Assembly: GCA_045430345.1 (NCBI GenBank)
Contig: JAILXT010000007.1
Coordinates: 186,001 to 250,000, forward strand
Length of the DNA: 64,000 nucleotides
Direction of reading: 5' to 3'
Source of the DNA: Agarilytica sp045430345
GTDB lineage: Bacteria; Pseudomonadota; Gammaproteobacteria; Pseudomonadales; Cellvibrionaceae
The translations under genes and the position numbers were made by a program. A model generated the notes under the pieces. It was not told where the DNA came from and did not search any database. It saw only the letters and a list, made by a program, of their open reading frames with translations. Positions 1 to 8,820 of this stretch are shown piece by piece (positions within the stretch are counted from its first letter, which is position 1; every line of letters starts with the position of its first letter).

Positions 1-100
1 AGTTAAACTTTATAAAAGTGATGACAAACCTTTCGGTTGTTTATGACGACACGATTTATCTCGCCTTATCCTAGTTTTGGTTAATTTTTAGTCTAGACTT

Positions 101-172
101 AGGAGGTGTTGGTCAGTGCCCCCTAACGTCGGTCCTATTGATGGGTCACCAGATATTAGCGAAAGGTCGTAG
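101..172 (+). other. Upstream 18-codon reading frame with a strong ribosome-binding site
   Basis: A perfect Shine-Dalgarno sequence AGGAGG (101-106) sits 9 nt before a GTG (116). That frame runs 18 codons to a TAG at 170-172. The frame is the same as that of the regulator starting at GTG 179, only two codons after the stop. It could be a leader peptide coupled to the next gene, or the original start of the regulator cut by an amber codon. The sequence alone does not decide. Confidence 0.35.
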
Positions 173-178
173 CGAATA

Positions 179-1897
179 GTGTTAGAAGAGATCCCACAAC
201 ATCAAGGTGTGATCAATGTGCTGCATATTGAAGATAATGCGGCGTACTCTCGTCTTATTCAGGAATATTTGCATGAAGAAGATGCCGCTCATGTAAATGT
301 GTTTAACTGCGCGAAGATATCGGAAGCGCTCAGCTTCATTGAAAGAAATCCTGTTGATGTCATTTTATTAGATTTATCTTTGCCTGACTCTACGGGTATT
401 CAAAGCGTTAACCTCATTCATAAACGTGCCCCTGATAAAGCGTTAGTCGTGCTTACGGGCACAAATAATGAAGAGACCGGTTTTAAAGCGGTACAGTTAG
501 GCGCGCAAGATTTTCTGGTGAAGGATTTTTGTGAAGGTGGCACATTATTAAAAACAATACGTTATGCCATGGAGCGCCAGCGTATCGAAACAAAAATTCG
601 CGATCAGGCGATGACCGATGGTCTGACCTTAATCCCGAATCGTGCTCGTTTTATGGAGTACCTCGACCAAGCGATGTCGAGAGCTCAACGATTAAAAACA
701 AAAATTGTATTACTGTACATTGATTTTGATGGTTTTAAACAAATCAATGATACGTATGGTCATGGCGAAGGTGATGCTTGCCTAAAAGAATTTAGCCGTC
801 GCTTGAATGCACTTATTCGTTCATCGGATTTTTGTGCACGTTTAGGGGGGGACGAATTTGCAGTGGTCAGCGATATCGAAAACCATTCGCTTGATCACAA
901 TATTCCTTTTATGGAAAAAATACTGGAGGTCATGCGAATACCGCATACCACTAAATCCGGTGATGAGCTCTCGTTTTGTTGCAGTATTGGTGCCGCGCTA
1001 TTCTGCGGAGATGAAGATAAAAAAAATAGTGATCAGTTTATCCAGTATGCCGACGAAGCCATGTATAGGGCGAAGGCAAATGGTGGCGATTGTTATCGCC
1101 TATTTGATTCTTCGCTGACGGAATATAGTAAATCACAATCGAACTTGATTCTGCAGCTTCGATCCGCTTTATCTAAAGATCAATTCTATCTTGAATTTCA
1201 GCCGATCGTGTCATCGAATAAAAACACCCTAAAAGGGGTGGAGGCCTTACTTCGTTGGAAGACGGATGATGGGGCAATCATCCCTCCGGAAGATTTTATT
1301 TTGTATCTAGAAAAAAATAAAATGATTCATTCTGTTGGCGAATGGGTGTTAGATGAAGCGTGCAGACTGTTTCATCAGCATTTCGGAGACAGTGAAGCGA
1401 AGCCGTGGTTATCCGTTAATATATCGCCGTTACAACTTCATGCAAAAACACTGATTAGCGCAGTTGAGCGAAATTTAGCATTATATAAAATTCCTCATTC
1501 ATGGTTACACCTGGAAATTACAGAGCGTGTGATTATGAAAGACACGGCTCGTGTGATGAAAACGCTCCAGCGATTGATTGAAATGGGCGTTGTGACGGCG
1601 ATTGATGATTTTGGTACGGGGTATAGCAGTATGCAATACCTGATGGAGTTGCCCGCGCAGATAATAAAAATAGATCAATCTTTTGTGGCGAAGGTGGCCG
1701 ACAGCCGTGCACATCAATTAATCGTTAAAGGCATGATTCAGTTGGCGCATGCGCTAGATAAGGAAATTGTTGTTGAGGGTGTCGAAACCAAAATCGCCGC
1801 CGCCACTTTATCTGAACTGCAAGCGGACTATTTTCAGGGTTTTCTATACGCTCGCCCGGCGGCAATAGATTTACTGCGGCCGACGTATCGGGGGTGA
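179..1897 (+). CDS. Response regulator with GGDEF and EAL domains (c-di-GMP turnover)
   Basis: This 572-residue cytoplasmic protein has three domains. A receiver domain covers about residues 12-130, with acidic E18/D19, phosphoacceptor D65, T93 and K115. A diguanylate cyclase domain covers about 145-310, with GGDEF at 223-227 and an RSSD inhibitory site at 214-217, five residues before it. A phosphodiesterase domain covers about 325-570, with EAL at 355-357, the DDFGTG loop, KIDQSF and EGVE. Both catalytic domains look intact, so it may make or degrade c-di-GMP depending on phosphorylation. No partner kinase is adjacent in the window. The GTG start has only a weak GAAAGG 12 nt upstream. The 3' end overlaps the convergent next gene by 27 nt. 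Confidence 0.9.
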   Translation: MLEEIPQHQGVINVLHIEDNAAYSRLIQEYLHEEDAAHVNVFNCAKISEALSFIERNPVDVILLDLSLPDSTGIQSVNLIHKRAPDKALVVLTGTNNEETGFKAVQLGAQDFLVKDFCEGGTLLKTIRYAMERQRIETKIRDQAMTDGLTLIPNRARFMEYLDQAMSRAQRLKTKIVLLYIDFDGFKQINDTYGHGEGDACLKEFSRRLNALIRSSDFCARLGGDEFAVVSDIENHSLDHNIPFMEKILEVMRIPHTTKSGDELSFCCSIGAALFCGDEDKKNSDQFIQYADEAMYRAKANGGDCYRLFDSSLTEYSKSQSNLILQLRSALSKDQFYLEFQPIVSSNKNTLKGVEALLRWKTDDGAIIPPEDFILYLEKNKMIHSVGEWVLDEACRLFHQHFGDSEAKPWLSVNISPLQLHAKTLISAVERNLALYKIPHSWLHLEITERVIMKDTARVMKTLQRLIEMGVVTAIDDFGTGYSSMQYLMELPAQIIKIDQSFVAKVADSRAHQLIVKGMIQLAHALDKEIVVEGVETKIAAATLSELQADYFQGFLYARPAAIDLLRPTYRG

Positions 1898-2293
1898 TGG
1901 AGCGGTGATCGCTTCAATTTGTTTCTGTTCCAGTTCCGATAATGCGCCATAGAATCGAGGATAGGGCCAGCCATAGCCCCACCTAAATGTGGTCGGGAAG
2001 AAGGGGGATCCACCCACCCTGACGCCGGCCAGCATGAGTAAGGCAACTTCGCTTTCGCCAACCGCCGCGACACAAGACTTTAATGCTTTGTCTGAAGCGA
2101 AGCGCTCTTGGTAAGTGCCGCCTTTCCAGTAGTCGAAATCGTGTTTTCGGCAGCACGATAGCCAAAGCGTATTCTGCGCGATTGTCCCGTCGGGAAAGGC
2201 GCTACAGCCGTCGCTGGTAAACGGCTTTAAGGTCTCGGCAAAGAGCACGGGAGGCAGGGATACCAGCAGTATTATGAGGAAGTGTTTCTTCAT
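1871..2293 (-). CDS. Small exported phospholipase A2-like protein
   Basis: This 140-residue protein starts with a clear signal peptide (MKKHFLIILLVSLPPVLFA, cleavage before ETL). The mature part has a DGCS segment near residue 28, then CCRKHDFDYW at about 47-56. That matches the CCxxHDx-Y active-site helix of secreted phospholipases A2, with the usual second cysteine after the His-Asp pair replaced by Asp. A later cysteine (KSC) could form a disulfide. The His-Asp pairing is visible; phospholipase activity is only an inference. The C-terminal half is rich in Trp, Tyr and Pro. It converges on the REC-GGDEF-EAL gene and overlaps its end. Confidence 0.7.
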   Translation of the reverse strand: MKKHFLIILLVSLPPVLFAETLKPFTSDGCSAFPDGTIAQNTLWLSCCRKHDFDYWKGGTYQERFASDKALKSCVAAVGESEVALLMLAGVRVGGSPFFPTTFRWGYGWPYPRFYGALSELEQKQIEAITAPSPPIRRPQ

Positions 2294-2537
2294 TTCGCCT
2301 CTAAGGTATTGATGTCAAACGCAATATTTCATTTTATGCCTTGGCCTGGGGCGGATATCGCGAGCGGTAAAATGATTTGATTCTCGATATTGGCTTACGA
2401 TATCCGTAAAACCCCCGCAACTCCAGTGCGCTAATCATCGGTAAGTCCTCGACGAATACCCAGCAAATCCCTATAGTACGCCCCCTTATTTACCCAGTAA
2501 CTGGCAATCTGTTCGTTTTAATTTTAGGAAGTCTCCC

Positions 2538-4148
2538 TTGATCTCTACCGCAAACATCACCATGCAATTTGGCGCTAAGCCGCTATTTGAAAATATTTCC
2601 GCCAAATTTGGTAATGGCAACCGCTATGGCCTAATCGGCGCGAACGGCTGCGGTAAAACCACCTTCATGAAAATTCTGGATGGTAGCCTTGCGCCTTCCG
2701 CAGGGAACGTGAATATCACGCCTAATGAGCGAGTGGGTAAGCTTCACCAGGACCAGTTTGCATTTGAAGAGTTCTCGGTGGTTGATACGGTCATCATGGG
2801 CCATAAAGAAATGTGGGCCGTTAAGCAGGAGCGCGATCGGATTTATGCGTTACCGGAAATGTCCGAAGAAGAAGGGATGAAGGTTGCTGAACTTGAAACA
2901 GAGTTCGCCGAAATGGATGGCTATAGTGCAGAAAGCCGTGCGGGGGAAATTTTAATTGGTGCGGGCATTGACCAGTCCCTTCATTACGGCCCCATGAGTG
3001 AAGTTGCGCCCGGCTGGAAGTTGCGTGTATTACTTGCTCAGGCACTTTTTTCTGACCCCGATATCTTGCTGCTCGACGAACCTACCAACAACTTGGATAT
3101 TAATACCATTCGCTGGTTGGAAGATGTGCTTAACGAGCGTAAGAGCACCATGATTATCATTTCCCATGATCGCCATTTTTTGAATGCGGTGTGTACGCAT
3201 ATGGCTGATATTGATTATGGCGAGTTGCGTATTTATCCTGGGAACTACGATGACTTTATGACGGCATCCACCCAGGCACGCGAGCGACTGAACTCAGAAA
3301 ATGCGAAAAAGAGTGCACAGATTGCCGAGTTGGAGCAGTTTGTCAGTCGTTTCTCTGCGAATGCATCTAAAGCGAAACAAGCGACCTCCCGCGCTAAAAA
3401 AATCGAAAAGATCAAACTGGAAGATGTTAAACCTTCCAGCCGTATTAGCCCGTATATACGTTTTAATCAAGAGAAAAAGCTTCATCGCCAAGCGGTGACT
3501 TTAGAGAAGTTAGGTCATGGGTTTGATGGTGAAAGCTTATTTTCGGACGGAAATTTTATATTGGACGCCGGTACTCGGCTTGCCGTTATTGGTGAAAATG
3601 GCGCAGGTAAAACGACATTGTTACGCTGCCTAATGAATGAATTGAAAGCAGAGCAGGGCACTATTCAGTGGGCCGAAAATGCCGCGATTAGTTATTGCCC
3701 GCAAGATAGCACGGCAGACTTTGATAATGATCTAAACCTTTTTGATTGGATGAGCCAATGGCGTAAGCCCAGTCATAGCGATCAAATTGTGCGTGCGACG
3801 CTTGGGCGACTATTGTTTTCCTCGGGTGACTTTAAGAAACAAGCCAAGATATGTTCGGGGGGTGAGAAAAACCGCCTATTGTTCGGTAAGTTGATGATGG
3901 CCGATCCCAACGTCTTGATTATGGATGAGCCAACCAACCATTTGGATATGGAATGTATTGAGTCATTGAACTTGGCGCTAGAGCATTACGAAGGTACGCT
4001 AATTTTTGTAAGTCACGATCGTGAATTTGTATCGTCACTGGCGACACGTATTATAGAGATCAAAGATAATCAGTTGGTCGATTACCAAGGCACCTATGAA
4101 GAGTACTTGGCCAGCCAAGAACGTTTGGAGAATATGGCCGCGTCGTAG
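2538..4148 (+). CDS. ybiT: ABC-F family ATPase YbiT
   Basis: This soluble protein of 536 residues has two ABC ATPase domains and no membrane segment. The first has Walker A GANGCGKTT near residue 35 and Walker B ILLLDEPTNN. Its signature region reads SEVAPGWKLR instead of LSGGQ, a YbiT peculiarity. A charged linker around residues 240-310 (ASKAKQATSRAKKI) separates it from the second domain, which has GENGAGKTT, CSGGEKNR and LIMDEPTNH. ABC-F proteins act on ribosomes to relieve or control stalled translation. Length matches E. coli YbiT (about 530). The start is a TTG with AGGAA 7 nt upstream. It appears monocistronic. Confidence 0.93.
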   Translation: MISTANITMQFGAKPLFENISAKFGNGNRYGLIGANGCGKTTFMKILDGSLAPSAGNVNITPNERVGKLHQDQFAFEEFSVVDTVIMGHKEMWAVKQERDRIYALPEMSEEEGMKVAELETEFAEMDGYSAESRAGEILIGAGIDQSLHYGPMSEVAPGWKLRVLLAQALFSDPDILLLDEPTNNLDINTIRWLEDVLNERKSTMIIISHDRHFLNAVCTHMADIDYGELRIYPGNYDDFMTASTQARERLNSENAKKSAQIAELEQFVSRFSANASKAKQATSRAKKIEKIKLEDVKPSSRISPYIRFNQEKKLHRQAVTLEKLGHGFDGESLFSDGNFILDAGTRLAVIGENGAGKTTLLRCLMNELKAEQGTIQWAENAAISYCPQDSTADFDNDLNLFDWMSQWRKPSHSDQIVRATLGRLLFSSGDFKKQAKICSGGEKNRLLFGKLMMADPNVLIMDEPTNHLDMECIESLNLALEHYEGTLIFVSHDREFVSSLATRIIEIKDNQLVDYQGTYEEYLASQERLENMAAS

Positions 4149-4727
4149 CAGCTACGCGTTGGCTTGCGGGAAAAGAAAATAGGGAGATAAAAAGTAAGGC
4201 AAGTGGAAACGGCCTTCAACGCTAAATCATTTACCCTTTCAGGGTTTTATCCGGAGGCGTTCACCCGCCTCATTTCATTTTCTATACTTTCTTTCTGTTC
4301 GCTTCGGATTAATACTCCTTCTTCTTGTTGAAATCCCACAAAATCAATATTTAAGCGCCACAAACCCATCTAATGCCTTAGTTTAGTGACGGTTGGGATC
4401 AAATAAAGATGCCCACTCCGGGGGTTTTAGTTTGCTACAACGCGTAATTTTTAGTGTTGTGGACTGGCTCCGGTGTTAACTTGTTTTTTGTGGTTGAATC
4501 TGATTTTCGGCCTAATCTATTTTGATCGAACTGTTTGCTATTTTTAAACGGCGTATTGGGTGAAAGAGTTATCGAATAGATCGAATTTCCCTTTGTGTTT
4601 TCGTTAGCGCTTGTTGAAAGTGGTTGGGTTTATATAAAAATTAATAAAAATAATAAATCCAAGTTATTTCTAATGGTTTTGTCGAGCTAATACGTGTGAA
4701 AAATACTTCATTATTATCGTGTGCAGT
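4149..4727. other. Intergenic region before the TonB receptor gene
   Basis: Nearly 580 bases hold no credible gene. The last 120 bases are strongly AT-rich and probably contain the receptor promoter. I could not find a convincing Fur box (GATAATGATAATCATTATC type) or a clear -35/-10 pair. Confidence 0.5.
4254..4271 (+). terminator. Possible weak terminator after ybiT
   Basis: A six-base stem (GAGGCG at 4254-4259 and CGCCTC at 4266-4271) is followed by ATTTCATTTT. The T tract is interrupted and the hairpin lies 105 nt after the stop codon, so this is a weak candidate. Confidence 0.3.
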
Positions 4728-7217
4728 ATGCGTTTAATTTTCGTTATTTTCCTTGTCCTGTTTGTTGTGTCGCAAGCGAAGTCTGTGGTGAATGTCGCGT
4801 TTAATATCGACTTGTCGTCGATGTCCCGTCACGAGGCGTTGATCGCTGTTGCATCACATACCGGACATGAAATTATTTTTGGCCCTGATGCTGTTCCAGA
4901 AGGCGACGTTACGGCGTTGCGCGGTGAGTATACGCTTGACGAGGTATTGTCGACTATTTTGGGGCGCGATGGTCTGGGCTTTAAATTACGCGGTAATCAA
5001 ATACGGATATTTGCTATTGCTAAGGCCCACGTCCTGCCAAAAATTACGGTTCAGTCTTATTTGCGTGACACGCGTCATACAATTTCTAAAAACAAAGACG
5101 ACCAAGAAAAGTTTCCCCTTTATCAACTACCGCTTTCCATTCAGTCCGTTCATAAAGAATATATGGAAAAAATCGATGCTAGATCTATTGAAGATGTGCT
5201 GTCTTATGTGGGTGGGGTGGAGTTTATGGGCAGTGCTGGGGGGGTATTGCCCGGCTATTATTCCCGAGGTGTTCAGACTCCGTTGAGTGTTGATGGTAAA
5301 TTTTATCGGCGCGTATCGAATGAATTTGACCCCTCCATTTTGGAACGTGTGGATCTTGTTCAGGGGCCAAGCGCGAACTATCTAGAAGCTGGCGGCATGT
5401 TGAACTTCGTAACCAAAAAACCGTTTGATGTATCACAGGGGCAATTAATACTCATGGCCGGAAGTGAAGATTTTTATCGTGCTGAACTGGATATTAATGT
5501 GGCCTTTGGCCATGAAAGTGATCGTGCCTTTCGGCTTATTGCTGCGGAACATTCGCAGAAGCATGTCAAAGATTTTGTGGAAAAGCAGAAATATCTTTTG
5601 GTGCCTAGTTTTCGTTGGGACTTTTCAGAAAAATCCCAATTGTTGCTGTCTGCATATCGTCGGGTGGAGACGGCCGTGCCAGGAAACTTTAGCTATCACG
5701 ACAGCGTTTTGAATGCGCCTCTTCCTCGGGAACGGTATTTAGGCGCGCCGTGGTCGGAAATTACGGTATCTGATTCTGCGGCTTCAATGGATATATTGAC
5801 AAATGACTGGCACGGTTGGTTATTGGGTGGCGGTATAAATATGAGTTACGCAGAAAAAAAATCTGATGCATCTTTAGTTGGGCTGCCCTTAACCGAAGAC
5901 GAAGTCATGGCGTACGGTGCCGAACCAGGGGACGCGCCAGTTGTGCACCTGTATGTGGAGGGCAGTTCAATGCAATCTCGGGGGCTGGATGGGTTTGCAG
6001 AAAGAGATGTATCGCTTTTTGAACGTCCGGGTTTATTGCGATTGTCATTTGATCATCAGTTTTTTGATATACGTGAGCCCATTTTTGACGGGTCAACGAT
6101 TGTGGGTCTACTGAATATCTATGATCCCGATTACAGTACGCTTCCTCATCCGGGCCCTGCAAATAAGCTTGGGGAGTTTCATCTATTGGGTGAGTTTTAT
6201 GGGGTGAGTGTCGCACAGACATTTTACGTATCGGATCGCTTATCGCTCTATGCTGATCTTCGTTACGAAGAAATGGTGTTAGTTGGTGAATTGGGTATTG
6301 GAGATGTCGGTCCGGATAGCGTGGAAGCTGGGAGCGTTTTGGTGGGGCTTGGTTCTGCAGAGGGTGAGGTGGCTGGGTTTAATTGGCGTATTGATGGGCG
6401 TTATCGGGAGGCTACGCCGCAGATCGGAATAAATTTTTCGTTTACTGAGTCAGTTTCGAGTCATGTGAGATACTCCGAGTCGTTTTCGAGTCAGGCAATT
6501 CCCGTGGCAAGCGGCTTCCCAGGTTTCGAATCGACGTCGAATTGGCGAACACGTTTTGTTGACCCCTTTTATAATCGCCAATGGGAGTTGTCGTTCAAAA
6601 AGAACTGGAGAGACGATGCCTTAGTGAGTGATTTAACTTTCTATCGATTAGTTCGCTCAAACCTGCAGACCTTTCACGCAGGGGGCACGGAAGCGTCAGA
6701 GTATGTGAATACACCCGCTGCTGATGAAGAGACAGAAGGCGTGATGTTTAATCTGACGGGCAAGCTAAGTGACAACTTCGATATTATTTCAAACATCAGT
6801 TACAACACCAATACGGTGTCGATACAGCCTGGGGCCATATCCGTTGGTATTTTTTCTACGGTTTTTCCGAGAGAAGACCTCGATAATCGCCGGCAGGGAA
6901 CAGCAAAAAATATCGCAAATTTGTGGATGAATTATCAAGCCAATACGGGAATATTTAAACATATGTCGTTTGGTGCGGGGGTAAAATACGTGAGCGATCG
7001 GTATGGTGATGACGATAATACTTTTGTACTTCCTTCATATGTAAAGGCTGATGCGTTTATTAAATACAAAGGTGTTCGTGATACCGTATTCTCGTTATCA
7101 ATACGCAATGTATTCGATAAAACCTATTATGCCGGTTCTCTAGGCCAGCGTAATTTAATTGAGTTGGGCGATCCTCGGGAATTCTTTTTCGCTATCAAAT
7201 CTACGCGGGGTTTTTAG
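4728..7217 (+). CDS. TonB-dependent siderophore receptor with N-terminal signalling (STN) domain
   Basis: This outer-membrane receptor of about 829 residues begins with a signal peptide (MRLIFVIFLVLFVVSQAKS). An STN signalling domain covers about residues 25-100. A plug domain follows at about 130-245, with SRGVQTPLSVDG and RVDLVQGPSANYLEAGG. A 22-strand-type beta-barrel ends in phenylalanine (TRGF), as expected for Bam-dependent insertion. The family imports ferric siderophores. Receptors with STN domains usually signal to a FecR/FecI pair, but none lies next to this gene. A GTG nine bases upstream (4719) is an alternative start; neither has a good Shine-Dalgarno, and the ATG gives the cleaner signal peptide. 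It converges on the PepSY operon 67 nt away. Confidence 0.9.
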   Translation: MRLIFVIFLVLFVVSQAKSVVNVAFNIDLSSMSRHEALIAVASHTGHEIIFGPDAVPEGDVTALRGEYTLDEVLSTILGRDGLGFKLRGNQIRIFAIAKAHVLPKITVQSYLRDTRHTISKNKDDQEKFPLYQLPLSIQSVHKEYMEKIDARSIEDVLSYVGGVEFMGSAGGVLPGYYSRGVQTPLSVDGKFYRRVSNEFDPSILERVDLVQGPSANYLEAGGMLNFVTKKPFDVSQGQLILMAGSEDFYRAELDINVAFGHESDRAFRLIAAEHSQKHVKDFVEKQKYLLVPSFRWDFSEKSQLLLSAYRRVETAVPGNFSYHDSVLNAPLPRERYLGAPWSEITVSDSAASMDILTNDWHGWLLGGGINMSYAEKKSDASLVGLPLTEDEVMAYGAEPGDAPVVHLYVEGSSMQSRGLDGFAERDVSLFERPGLLRLSFDHQFFDIREPIFDGSTIVGLLNIYDPDYSTLPHPGPANKLGEFHLLGEFYGVSVAQTFYVSDRLSLYADLRYEEMVLVGELGIGDVGPDSVEAGSVLVGLGSAEGEVAGFNWRIDGRYREATPQIGINFSFTESVSSHVRYSESFSSQAIPVASGFPGFESTSNWRTRFVDPFYNRQWELSFKKNWRDDALVSDLTFYRLVRSNLQTFHAGGTEASEYVNTPAADEETEGVMFNLTGKLSDNFDIISNISYNTNTVSIQPGAISVGIFSTVFPREDLDNRRQGTAKNIANLWMNYQANTGIFKHMSFGAGVKYVSDRYGDDDNTFVLPSYVKADAFIKYKGVRDTVFSLSIRNVFDKTYYAGSLGQRNLIELGDPREFFFAIKSTRGF

Positions 7218-7284
7218 TGTATATTTTTGCGCGTTCTAAGGCATATCATTGTTTGTTATCAGCTGCTTGGCGCGGCTTGGTGTA

Positions 7285-7887
7285 TTAATCTAATAGGCGT
7301 ATACCTAAAGAAGACAGCAAGCTGACGGCTTCATAGCGGCAGAAACTAGCATCTTTCACCGTGTTTGTGGTTATGTCGATGGTATAGTTCGTTGCACCAT
7401 AAAAATTGGCTTCCGTAAGGTTTGTATTGTTGAACAAGCTATTGCTCAAATCCGTTTCGGAAAAGTTGGTGCCTTTAAGGTTGGCATCTCTAAAGTCCAC
7501 ATCACGGGCCTTGCTCTCGATAATCTGAATGTGCGGGATATCTAAGTCATGAAAGGTGGAAGCGCTAATTAAACATTCTTTAAATGAGAAAGGATGGTCG
7601 AGTGATAGGTCCCGCCAATAGGCTTTGGTCCAATCTATTCCTCGCATCTTGCAGTTCAAAAATTCTACATTTGAAAATTTACTGTTCGGTACTTTTAATA
7701 GGTTCAGGTTGCAGTGCGTGAAGGTGCAGTCTGTAAACGAACACTCTGCAAGTGTTGACTCGGTGAAATCGCAAGTATTGAATTGGCAGCCATCAAATAT
7801 CTTTCCCTGTACCGAGATGTGTGTGTGAGTTACGTTATTGAACGCTTGATCATAAAATTCAAGGTTTTTATTGTTAACTAGATCCAT
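7285..7887 (-). CDS. Pentapeptide repeat protein
   Basis: This 200-residue protein is built from pentapeptide repeats of the A(D/N)LXX type (for example FTESTLAECSFTDCTF and DFRDANLKGTNFSETDLS). They are interrupted in the middle by a HPFSFKEC segment, and the protein ends SLLSSLGIRLLD. Such proteins form right-handed quadrilateral beta-helices. The size and ending resemble small Qnr/McbG-like proteins, some of which protect DNA gyrase. That role is not shown here. The ATG at 7887 overlaps the end of the upstream PepSY gene by 14 nt, implying translational coupling. The open frame extends further upstream, but only through sequence used by that gene. Confidence 0.85.
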   Translation of the reverse strand: MDLVNNKNLEFYDQAFNNVTHTHISVQGKIFDGCQFNTCDFTESTLAECSFTDCTFTHCNLNLLKVPNSKFSNVEFLNCKMRGIDWTKAYWRDLSLDHPFSFKECLISASTFHDLDIPHIQIIESKARDVDFRDANLKGTNFSETDLSNSLFNNTNLTEANFYGATNYTIDITTNTVKDASFCRYEAVSLLSSLGIRLLD

Positions 7888-8563
7888 TGGCGGACTCTGG
7901 TTTTTTCTGTGTCTTGGTGAAAGATAGTATGACCCCATAGTAAACCAATACCGAAAGTAATAAGAGTCCGAGAATGCCCAGTACGATGTTCGCAGGTTTG
8001 CTGCCGAGCCACGCCAAGTAATGTATTTTATACATGAGCCCAATGAGCTTGGTGTCCTTTCCCCGTTGGCTAATGGTCATTGTATTCCAATTAAATGTCA
8101 GATCGACATCAGTGCTTGTGCGGTAATTACCGTTGTCGTGTTGTTTAACGATGCCATATCTTTGCGGATTAAATGACACGGCATCTTGCAGTAAAGTTGT
8201 GATATCTGAATTATCCGGTATTGTTTTTTCAGCTTGTGTTGTCGGGTCGAGTTGAATCCAATGACCACCTTTGTTGATATGTAAATGGTGGCCAAGGACG
8301 GTTTTAAAAATGCGATATTCAAGCCAGTCATTTTTAGGTTGTATTGAAAATACAGTATCTACCGGATATTTTTTTATTTCGATAGGTTCATACGCTTGCT
8401 TGTACCCTGGCTTAGTTAAAAAAACGATCCCGGTAAGTATCCAAGCAACGAAGGGGAAGAGAAGCGTCAGGCCGATGATCTTATGAACTTTTTTGGGTGA
8501 CACGAGGGGGATCTCACAGGGAGTTTTGTTGATAAAAAGGGTGGCTGTGGTCCTTCGTAACAA
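7874..8563 (-). CDS. PepSY-type membrane protein
   Basis: This protein of about 229 residues has one membrane helix near the N terminus (residues 28-49, after KVHKIIG) and a second near the C terminus (about 190-213, NIVLGILGLLLLSVLVYYG), with a periplasmic domain between them. The KxHxxxG start followed by a helix and KPGY is typical of PepSY-TM proteins, some of which act in ferric-siderophore handling. It is the middle gene of a three-gene operon, 18 nt after the CWC gene and overlapping the pentapeptide gene. The TTG start at 8563 has no clear Shine-Dalgarno. A GTG at 8503 is an alternative that would begin just before SPKKVHK. Confidence 0.8.
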   Translation of the reverse strand: MLRRTTATLFINKTPCEIPLVSPKKVHKIIGLTLLFPFVAWILTGIVFLTKPGYKQAYEPIEIKKYPVDTVFSIQPKNDWLEYRIFKTVLGHHLHINKGGHWIQLDPTTQAEKTIPDNSDITTLLQDAVSFNPQRYGIVKQHDNGNYRTSTDVDLTFNWNTMTISQRGKDTKLIGLMYKIHYLAWLGSKPANIVLGILGLLLLSVLVYYGVILSFTKTQKKPESANGSS

Positions 8564-8581
8564 GGGGAAGGACGCTTCGGA

Positions 8582-8809
8582 TCACGGTTTAATATCTGCG
8601 TTATGCGCGAGTGCACATGATTGGCAAATGCACGCTTTCCCCTGGCTTTCTTTGGGGACTCGTTGCAATAAGCTCTCTGGGAAGGTGATGTCTGCACTTT
8701 TACACCAGCACGCAGTCGTGTCGCCCTCACAGGATAAGTTACCGCAGGCATTGTCCTTGCGGCATATGGGGCATAGGTTTTGTGCACTATCGTCGTTCAG
8801 CTTACTCAA
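8582..8809 (-). CDS. Cysteine-rich CWC family protein
   Basis: This 75-residue protein has nine cysteines, with CPICRKDNACGN, CEGDTTACWC and CICQSC. This fits the small cysteine-rich CWC family, probably a zinc-binding protein; its function is unknown. The TTG start is well supported by AGGAG six bases upstream (8816-8820). It is the first gene of an operon with the PepSY and pentapeptide repeat genes, so the promoter should lie just upstream of 8820. Confidence 0.8.
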   Translation of the reverse strand: MSKLNDDSAQNLCPICRKDNACGNLSCEGDTTACWCKSADITFPESLLQRVPKESQGKACICQSCALAHNADIKP

Positions 8810-8820
8810 TGTTGGCTCCT

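Noticed and set aside
4849..5286. Open frame of 145 codons inside the TonB receptor gene
   Set aside because: It is in another frame of a well-supported receptor, with unusual cysteine and tryptophan content typical of shadow frames.
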